A stretch of 64,000 bases of DNA from the NCBI GenBank assembly GCA_021234155.1, contig JAJEKV010000001.1, positions 1,797,927 to 1,861,926 of the forward strand, read 5' to 3'. Below the pieces are notes generated by a model, which made no database searches, was not told the origin of the DNA, and saw only the letters and a list, made by a program, of their open reading frames with translations. The translations under genes and the position numbers were made by a program. This stretch comes from Isoetes taiwanensis (taxonomy: Eukaryota > Streptophyta > Lycopodiopsida > Isoetales > Isoetaceae). Positions 56,700-64,000 of the stretch are shown here, in pieces. How positions within the stretch are numbered: position 1 is the stretch's first letter; each line of letters opens with the position of its first letter.

Positions 56700-57624
56700 G
56701 ATACTAAGATCTGATTCTAGGCAAGGAAAGAAGGGAATAGAGGCTCCCTGGAAGCGCCGGAGTTGGGAAAGAGGCAGCACGGCAAGGCGGCGAGGATATG
56801 GCGCCTAGGATTCCGGCAGCCTAGAGCAAGGCGGAAGCTTGGAACCGTCGTATTGAACGCAGAGCTAGGCCCTCAATCGGGCGGCGTATAGGGTAGACGG
56901 GCTTATGACGTGCCCTGACGGGTTTGACGCCTTCTCGCCCTTCTCCATTAATTCCCCAACGGTCTATGGTTGCCTTATGGCCTTTGGGTCCGTTGTGGCC
57001 CATTTACAACCATTGGATCCCTTCCTATTGGACACTAGCTCTAACATTATGGGCCTTTGATGCCCATAATGTATGAGAATATTCTGAAGATCAAGGCATC
57101 ATGTCCCGATTTGTAACCCTAAAATTAGAATACAAACCGTAGAAAATACATCATGAACCTAAAATGAAGAATACATATGTTTTTATAACATAAGGTTTTC
57201 AATGGTTAGTGTGGGTATTCGTATGAAAATAGGGTAGGAAATGACGGTGGCACTATGGATTCGAAATTTTGGAATCTAGGGCTGGCATCTGTTCCTGGGT
57301 TGGTCGGAACTAGGAGTTCTCACGTGGTCTGTGCCATAGATGGCGGAAATGGCGATGGCGGCGCCGGGTATGTGTCTTGGCTGTGTGATTGTTTCTGTTT
57401 TTGGGCCATAGGATAAGGAGGGGTCGTCTTGGTTGTTCGAAGCCCATCTCCAGTCTTGTGCAAGCCGGTTTTCTCACACAAAAGCCGGGTCTGTTTTTTT
57501 TTATTTTGTTTATGATGTCTTTGAAGAGAGCAATGGGAAAGGGGAGGGTGTTCTTGCTCGCGGCCTCCTTCTCGAAAGTTGTTGCGCCTGGGTAACCTCC
57601 TCTAATTCGAGAGCCCGAGACTAG
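56700..57624. promoter_or_regulatory. Intergenic region between helicase and HUH Rep ORF
   Basis: The first 130 bases are GC-rich and hold the helicase 5' leader. Beyond 57000 the DNA is AT-rich with repeated CCCATAATGT words (about 57045-57075). On plus, GC-rich DNA from 57330 holds short readings (MAEMAMAAPGM; then 57389-57624) that could be an N-terminal exon of the Rep-like gene, but no motif proves it. A minus reading at 57310-57705 is judged a shadow. Confidence 0.35.
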
Positions 57625-58553
57625 GGGACGGCCGCTATTGGTTGTTCTCTTGGCTCCGGATTGAGTGCCATAGATGTCAGTGTGACCTTGGGTTTGTCTG
57701 GGCAAGATGTGCCCATGAGTTTTTATGATGCTCTTGTTGGGTTTGCAATCGAAGGTGTTTGGCTGGAGTTGTGGCCGTGGAGCGTGGTGCGAGTGTTGAT
57801 CACTTGCATTGCCAGGCTGTTTTTAGAGCTCGGCTCAAGAGCCCCAGGGCCATGAATGATGCCATAAAAAGGGATTTCAATTGGATTTCAAAGCCATCGG
57901 GTGTGATTTTAGTATGCAAAGCCCTTAAAAATACTCGCCTTCATTGTTTTGAAGGCATGATTGGGTACTGCATGAAGGATGTTGGAAAAGTCCATTGTGT
58001 TTGTCATCTCCATAATGTGAGTGAGGCTGCTATTGAGAAAGGAAAAGATCTGTATTTGAGATGGGGAGCTGGTGATACGAAAAATCTTGTTGTGCTTGAC
58101 AATAAAAACCTCTTGAATCGAGCTGCACATTTTGTGAATTGCCATGGGAATCGTAGGTTGACTGCTAGTCTGTTGTATACCTTGGCTAGGATGATTCGAT
58201 CTAGAAAATTTACCTTGTCTAGTTCCTGGATCATCCCTTCAAACACGGCTCATATGAATGAGCATCATGTTCGGGTTGCGTGGAGAGTGCTGCTCAATCC
58301 TAGTCACTGCATGTCGTCGGATATGAGGACGATTCTATTTGGTTTGCCAGCAGGCTTTGTGCCTGTGGAGAGGAATGGGCCTGGGCGCAGGCGTTATTGG
58401 GATGATGTTATTCCTGCTGATGAGGAAGACAATAATTTTGAGGATATACATGATGCTTCTTATGGTGCAGATAGCCCTGATGTCGTGATACTTGAGCCTG
58501 GCGTAGATTATATCCTTGTGCACAAGGGTGATCGTACCATGGCTGTTGGCTGA
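57625..58553 (+). mobile_element. HUH-type Rep endonuclease ORF (replitron-like)
   Basis: Plus-strand reading with three motifs of rolling-circle Rep proteins in order: a hydrophobic VSVTLGLSGQD segment (motif I position, about 57680-57710), the metal-binding HUH motif AVERGASVDHLHCQAVF (about 57775-57830) and the catalytic Tyr motif IGYCMKDVGK (about 57960-57995). The frame from 57759 stays open for 265 codons to the TGA at 58551 and ends in an acidic region (PADEEDNNFEDIHDASYG). The HUH-Y pair is that of ssDNA-nicking enzymes that covalently hold a DNA 5' end. From memory, replitrons described in green algae and other eukaryotes carry such an ORF. A Helitron is less likely, since no helicase follows; an endogenous Rep of viral origin cannot be excluded. 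The copy looks broken, with about one break. Confidence 0.6.
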
Positions 58554-58631
58554 TGAACTTGCTTGGGTGTTGGTTGTATAGTTGAGTTTTTTTGTTTTCA
58601 TGCTTTTGTTTGTTGTATAGTTGCAGGAGTC

Positions 58632-58942
58632 ATGGAGACTGATCCAAAACCAGTTGTTGGTGTGGACGAGCTTGTTGCGTCCTTGTCTGAATCTTTCATT
58701 TCATCTGTCGTAGATGCATCTCATCCCGACCCTGTTGTGTATTCGGCTGAACCAGAAGCATCAGGAGTTTGTTAATAACGTTATTCAGGTTGGGACTGAG
58801 GCACATAGGATTGCGGCATCACTGCGTTTGCTTAGGCGGCAGCTTAGGGCATTATATATGTCCATTGACAGTGCTATATCTGCTGTGGAGTGGGAGCACT
58901 TGGGTGTGCTGTCTCTGAATTGCACATATTGCGTTCTCATAT
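58632..58942 (+). other. Small ORF region downstream of the Rep-like ORF
   Basis: A reading beginning METDPKPVVGVDELVASLSE (ATG at 58632) follows an acceptor-like TTTGTTGTATAGTTGCAG. A second frame continues with EFVNNVIQVGTEAHRIAASL then RLLRRQLRALYMSIDSAISA, an amphipathic, coiled-coil-like stretch. The two frames overlap at about 58750-58780. Spacing suggests a second product of the Rep-like element, but no known family is recognised. Confidence 0.35.
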
Positions 58943-59454
58943 GAGCCTTGCAAGAGCATTACTTGTGCAGGAAATACGCCAATTAGATGCGGTCATAAGG
59001 CATGCACAAAGTGGACCTTGATCTGGATTTGTGTTATAGTACTTGCAGGAGCACCTTGGTGTTGGGGAGCTCAACTTCATTCACTTGGTTGAGTGTCCTT
59101 CAACATTGTAAAGTCTATTTTGAGTTATTAATGTATATAGGTGTGGTTATGCTGGTTATGGGAAATGGTTTCTGATAATTGTGAGTAAACTGAATTTGGT
59201 TAAGGGCAATTATGTTATGAGGTGAGTTCTTGCCTAAGGTTTTGATGGTATATCGAGCCTCTATACGGCTTCGCTTGAGGTTTTAGAATATGAAATACGG
59301 GAGATCGAACCTCTACCAAAATAACTCAATGTCCTAATAAGATTGCTTTAACCAGTCTAATCAGTGAGTTAACCTGATTATTTTTTATCTTAAATCTATG
59401 TTTTTTTTATAATAACCCATTGATTTGTTTTAGGGATATGATCTATGGTTTCAG
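58943..59454. other. No recognisable gene
   Basis: AT-rich DNA; nothing supported. Confidence 0.4.
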
Positions 59455-61050
59455 GAATTATATCCTTATTAAATCCCCCTGGAATCCCTTGTTATTTTGC
59501 TACATATTCGTCCTCTGATGAGAAGATCCACTCTTCTTATTATGTTGATTCTTCTGATGATAACAAAGATGATCCTAAAGGAGGCTTGGCGGTGGAGATC
59601 AAACTGTCCTATTGTGTTCAGTTCAAGAAGTTATTAAAATCTGATGTAAGTTCTTTTCTTTAATCTATGTTTTCCTTTTCTCTCGCTATGTCAAAAAATG
59701 ATCAGATCGGATACTTGTTTCACTTACCTAATTGCTCAAAGCCTATTATGGTGGATATTTTATATCCGAACAGAATGGGTAAGAGGAATTTGTGACATGT
59801 GTGTATGAAGGATATTCGGGCTATATTCTTTTAGAGGTTGTATGGCTCAATGGTAGGGGCTAAGGACAAAAAAAAAATATAAGCTACCTTTTTGGATAGG
59901 CTCTAGCCGAAATGCTATGTTAAGAAATGATATATGGTTGAATTATGAGGAAAGATCAAAACGAAAGCATGCCGACTCTGTTAATTTTGGATAGGTGCAG
60001 TGCCAGAGGGATTCAACGATGGCATAAAAACTAGCTTGGGCTAGTCGAATTACCTAGATCAGTTCAAATGTGCATAAGGTTTTGGTGAACCGGCTTTGGC
60101 AACGAATTGGATGCTTATGGTGCTACAGTGATTGCACCCTTTTGATTGAATAGTGATCTTTCATTAACCATTGGCTTTATTATTGTTATTTGCCTAAGCT
60201 AAGGGGCTTTTAAGAAGTTACTTGTTTACTTGTTGGGTAAGTAGAATTCACAGTCTATCCCTATCTATATAATCAGGTCAAGGTTTTTGGCCAACTTGGC
60301 TATGGGCATAATTTGCAAAACCTACTTTGTAAGGACGAAAAAAGAAGGTTTGAAAGAGTCCAACCATAAATTGAAGGCTTGAGAAAGTCCAACAATCATG
60401 TGATCTTCTAGTATATTGGAAGGGCATGGCTTGCATATGTCGTGGGCAAGTGGTTGACATATAAACAATGGCATTGACTTTGCCATTTGATAGACAAATA
60501 GGGCCACTTGGGGTGCAAATTTTGCCTAACTAGTTGCATCTTGTATTCATTTTCTTGCATGATACTTTTATGCAGAACAATCTTCCAATTATGTTATTTT
60601 TTCTAATTGTGTTTACGCTTCTAATTGCATTATTTTTTCTAAAATGATGTTCTTTTATTTTTATAGGTATATTCTTACAAAGGGATGCCCTACCTTGATG
60701 ATGCAGGGAAGGAATTCATGGAGCAAGAAACAAATGGTATGAAGGCTGCCATGAGGTGGACAAAACTTAGCGTCAGGTTAAGGCATGACATCGAGAATGG
60801 GCTATAAGGTATTCAATTGATAACTTTGGTTATGGATTGAATAAGACAGAACTTAACAAATTATTGGCAAAGAGATGGGAACACTACAGATGAGTCTCTT
60901 TTCTCCCTTCCCCTTTTTTTTTCCTCCTTTTCCTTTGATTGGATACGTTTTTCCCTTGATACTTGACATTCATCATTAATAGGGAGAACTTGCAAAGAAA
61001 GGCGAGGGCTGGAAAAGATTATCGACCATTGAAAGTAGGCAAAAAATGTT
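59455..61050 (+). pseudogene. Possible decayed multi-exon gene, unrecognised
   Basis: Three exon-like pieces on plus. About 59455-59645 reads an acidic Ser/Asp stretch (SSYYVDSSDDNKDDPKGG), then IKLSYCVQFKKLLKSD, ending at a consensus donor (GTAAGT). About 60666-60807 starts after TTTTTATAG and reads SYKGMPYLDDAGKEFMEQET to a TAA; RYSIDNFGYGLNKTELNKLL is readable just beyond in another frame. About 60983-61050 starts after AATAG and reads ENLQRKARAGKDYRPLKVGK. Compatible splice sites suggest a former gene. No family is recognised. Confidence 0.3.
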
Positions 61051-61084
61051 AAGAAGATGATTCTTATTAATTGTTATTTTTTTT

Positions 61085-61185
61085 TTTGGTTGCCCCTAGG
61101 GGGGCAAACCCTTGTTTATGTGGGTTTTTGGCATATCCTAGGTTTATGCTAGAATATCCCTAGGATATCGGTGATCTGCTCAAAC
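61085..61185 (+). repeat. Dispersed repeat, copy 2
   Basis: Plus-strand sequence GGTTGCCCCTAGGGGGGCAA, then ACCCTTGT and TATGTGGGTTT, followed by TAxxxTAxGCTAGAATAT-type words. It matches the reverse complement of 34895-35005 in order and spacing and is preceded by a T-run. Possibly the end of an uncharacterised element. Confidence 0.6.
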
Positions 61186-61406
61186 ATCCTATTTCCTGTA
61201 AACTCTGGCGGTAAATTTGGACGATTCCCTTACACCAAAATAGAACATGAAAAAGGAGCGAATAGATCGAGTAGAACTGCGGTGTGACATTTACCGGATT
61301 TGCATAAACGGTGATTGGGGGAGTCGGATCGGTGGTTGCAAAAGTGCGGATCTAGGTTGTTTGTTTTCCTAATTAGGGTTGAGAAGGGAATGGATTTTGT
61401 GGAAGT

Positions 61407-61797
61407 ATGGAGGAGGCCCGGCGGACAATCGAGCAGCAAGACGGAGGAGGTGATGGGCACTCAAGAAGCACTCAGATAGTTCAGTCATTAGATTACCACA
61501 ATGTGCATCATGTGGAGGATTTCTTGCTCCAATTGGGCGACCTCTTCATGGATTCTTCCCAAAAAGAAGAAGTGGCGATTGCTCTATGTGAAGGGCTCAA
61601 TTTTCAATAGCTCTTCTGCTGAGGCAAATCTCTGTGTTACACCTCCTAATGTTGTCTGTTCCTCTACTCGCAAATCTGATTGTTTGGATCATGCCATGTT
61701 TGTTAGCAAAGATACCCGTATCAGCAAAATCTCTGCCCGTGTTGACGTTAAGGATATCTTCCCTAGCCTTTGCAGGCAACAGGTGTGCTACCTTTTT
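61407..61797 (+). other. Unrecognised exon-like readings
   Basis: An ATG at 61407 opens MEEARRTIEQQDGGGDGHSR, continuing to HVEDFLLQLGDLFMDSSQKE and a TAG at about 61608. An overlapping frame carries on with SSSAEANLCVTPPNVVCSST and ISARVDVKDIFPSLCRQQ, ending at a donor-like GTGTGC near 61783. This could be a first exon with one frameshift. The leader upstream is GC-rich, as at a gene start. The protein is not recognised. Confidence 0.3.
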
Positions 61798-62613
61798 TGT
61801 TTCTATAATTGATGCAGGGATATCCATATGTGCACATCTCGATACCACCCTGATGCCATTGATTGAGATAGAGGAATTTACATGCTCTATCAGGCAGTGC
61901 AACCTATTTAGCAGCTTCTCTTGCTGGTCAATGCATTAGCACAGAGGTATCTATGTGATATGTTTGGGGGAAAAAAAAGTTGAGACTCCACATATAAGTG
62001 CATGCCATGGACCTAGGCACCAGCAGAAGCAATGAGCATGGGACCAAAGTAGCTGGCCTCACGATTAGAAAAGCACCATTAAGAAACATGTCACTTCTAG
62101 ATTTCCATCCCCAACTAAACCTCCTTTGGTTTCCCTCTTTGTTATATGTAACAGACATGCATCCAACTTTTGGTTTAACTGGGGAAGATCGATATCCAAG
62201 TAACTAGGATCAGCTCAAACGTTCAAGTGGTTCTTGTTCTAAAATTCTCTTTTATTGACAAATCTGTGGCAGGATTACCCATGTGTTTGAGACTAAAGGA
62301 GCTCCAAATAATAGTGCATATGCGATGGATCTGATAGAATTTGTTGCTCTTACTGGGATCCCATGAAATCCCTAGTACAGTAAGAATATTGTGATATTTT
62401 GCAAACAAAAATAGAAGTCCATTTGGCAGAAATGTCTCCTTTGAATAGGCTTGGCATCTTGAGTTGCGACCCATCCATGTTACAACATGGTTAGCACAGC
62501 AGAACAAAAGATTTGCATACTCTACACCTCATGTTTAGAAACATACAACTTACCTGAAAAGTGCATTACAACATGAGGCAAGTCCACGTCTAGAAGTAAC
62601 GAGGAAAAAGACA

Positions 62614-62719
62614 TTATCTTTTTATATTCAGCATCTCTTTGGCTCCAATCTGCTCCTCCATAAGCGTTTCACTAGCATACTTGCTCAAAAGTTCATGTTT
62701 CTTCTTTTCAAGTATCATC
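62614..62719 (-). CDS. ISY1: Last exon of a pre-mRNA-splicing factor ISY1 gene (partial)
   Basis: Minus-strand exon after a polypyrimidine acceptor (CTTTCTTTCAAG). It reads MILEKKKHELLSKYASETLM then EEQIGAKEMLNIKR and a TAA at 62614-62616. From memory this is the conserved C-terminus of plant ISY1, which ends ...LLSKYASEDLVEEQTEAKSMLNIHR in Arabidopsis; human ISY1 has KKMELLQKYASETLQ at the same place. ISY1 is a spliceosomal NTC/Prp19-associated protein. The rest of the protein is not visible up to 64000. The upstream exons may lie beyond the window, or this is a single-exon relic. The reading itself is unbroken. Confidence 0.7.
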
Positions 62720-64000
62720 CTTGAAAGAAAGTCTACTTAGTGGCCTGCCATTATTGGCTCCATGAGCATTATGACTCTAGCTACATTTACATCTAAAAAA
62801 AATTGCTGGTGGATATGAAATTACGCCTCTCAATTTAGGCTTAATTTTGCGGTAATCCCAAAGGTGGGTTAATTACAATAGCATCTTATGAAGCATGCCT
62901 TCTCATGTCATTATGAGGTAAATGTTGATTAAACATCCAGCTTTACCACATCAACCCTGTTACCTAACACTGCTTGTTTCATTCTTTTCATAGGCTCCAA
63001 GGCGGGGAACACTTGTAAGTTTAAACGCCAACAATCAACACAGTGGAAATTAGGAACGAGCAGCAGTACCTTAGATCCGGCTGGCGTAATGTATGGGGCT
63101 TTCCTAAAATCTGTTTATGCAAGTTGTTGGGTATGTTGTCCCCTCCTTTTGTTGTCGATGTTGGTCTGCATCCCATCAAAGAACTTGGGTGTAATTAAAC
63201 CAAGTGGGACAAAGATGTCCTGAAGGATTGACTATGGCAAGGCCAAAAAAAAAAATGTGAATAAATTTTACATGGGGCACGTAATGAATGGAAAGCATTG
63301 GTTTTAATCCCTTACACTGGGAATTGAAATCTACAAGGAATGTATTGTGAAGCTATTAAAGCAACTAGGCAAGTCCAATTGTTAAGTATTGATATGCATA
63401 AGAAATGCATGGGACTTGGTAGAACCGAAAGGACATATCTATGCGGGACAATGGACCGGGGACTGGGGGACTGGCTTGGTGCTTGATTAATGGCGCCATT
63501 TATCTAGTATATCTAGTACAAAAGTTACGTAAAGATTTCTTGTTTTCCACCTTTAACATCGTCCACCGAATATAGATTGTATGTGGTGCGTAAACTCTAT
63601 GGCAGTAGGGGTATATTTACTTGGATTGGTTCAATCGACCAAACTACAATGTTCTTCATTTAAGGACCATTTAAGGCAGAGAGCACAACAAAGATGCAGG
63701 GTTTTTGCATTAAATGCCAAGCTTGTCCTTTTTCTATACTGTCACCATGTACCTCTCTTGCTTCAACTTCAATACAAACCTGGCATTACAGAGTTTCTGT
63801 ATCTACCATTGTGCTTAAAAAAAAAGAAAATGGAAGATTTGCATTCCTATTCCTCATACATTGTTGTGCATTTAGAAGCCTTGATTTTCTTCTGAACTCT
63901 CAGCTTTTCCTTATTTAGGCATATAGGTATACCATTTTTTCAGCCATACCTAACTCCTCTGTAAGTTGCTAATACCATTTGATTTGCCTCATTTTCCTTG
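62720..64000. other. Intron or intergenic DNA; one unrecognised minus reading
   Basis: If the ISY1 gene is intact, this would be its intron. A minus reading at about 62945-63115 (PYITPAGSKVLLLVPNFHCV; VFPALEPMKRMKQAVLGNRV) looks protein-like but is not ISY1 and is not recognised. Plus readings at 63581-63918 are AT-rich and without motifs. Confidence 0.35.

Noticed and set aside
57310-57705. 131-codon minus ORF opposite the Rep-like gene
   Set aside because: It is Arg/Thr-rich without motifs, opposite a plus-strand reading with recognisable Rep motifs, so probably a shadow.
57625-58553. Helitron
   Set aside because: No Helitron helicase domain follows the HUH/Tyr region, and only one Tyr motif is seen.

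Overview
The window looks like nuclear DNA of a land plant, most likely a fern or another plant with a large, repeat-rich genome. The evidence is a PLS-class pentatricopeptide-repeat (PPR) gene of the kind expanded in land plants, a UAP56/RH15-type DEAD-box gene whose eleven exons match the plant protein almost residue for residue, a plant-type ISY1 C-terminus, Copia and Gypsy elements, several PIF/Harbinger transposons, very long (GA)n and (CA)n tracts and few genes. The species call is an inference; no rRNA, organelle gene or other diagnostic marker is present.

Layout. 0-5.3 kb: Copia pol remnant, then PIF/Harbinger copy 1 (transposase on minus, MYB-like second ORF on plus, with a (GA)n tract between). 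5.3-14.5 kb: a gag-only LTR element with a 5-bp target duplication. It has an unrelated block inside its gag region, and its 3' LTR is split by a LINE. 15.5-16.9 kb: Harbinger copy 2. 17.1-27.2 kb: a same-strand array of LINEs with an endonuclease and a C-terminal zinc finger, several ending in or next to (TC)n tracts; one is split by an L1-type LINE with a 15-bp target duplication. 28.8-30.8 kb: a plus-strand LINE with a (TTA)n tail. 31.6-33.5 kb: PPR pseudogene. 34.3 kb: class-3 lipase fragment. 36.0-37.7 kb: intact intronless PPR gene, with a palindrome cluster upstream. 42.2 kb: a cluster of a GGGGAGGTTTCC motif. 44-45.3 kb: Harbinger copy 3. 45.4-51.0 kb: a degraded Gypsy element with a duplicated pol segment. 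51.4-51.6 kb: two tRNA-like units (SINE-like). 53.7-56.7 kb: the UAP56-type helicase gene, with frame-breaking indels in exons 6 and 7. 57.6-58.6 kb: an HUH-type Rep (rolling-circle endonuclease) ORF. 59-64 kb: decayed exons and the last exon of an ISY1 splicing-factor gene.

How it fits together. Only the PPR gene is an intact host gene by reading. The helicase has all its splice sites but a broken frame. Most of the rest is layered transposon debris from which an insertion order can be read: a serine/acid-rich ORF was split by the LTR element, whose 3' LTR was later split by a LINE; separately, a zinc-finger LINE was split by an L1. The observations most worth a second look are the HUH Rep ORF and the LINE family tied to simple-sequence tails, a habit best known from animal LINEs.
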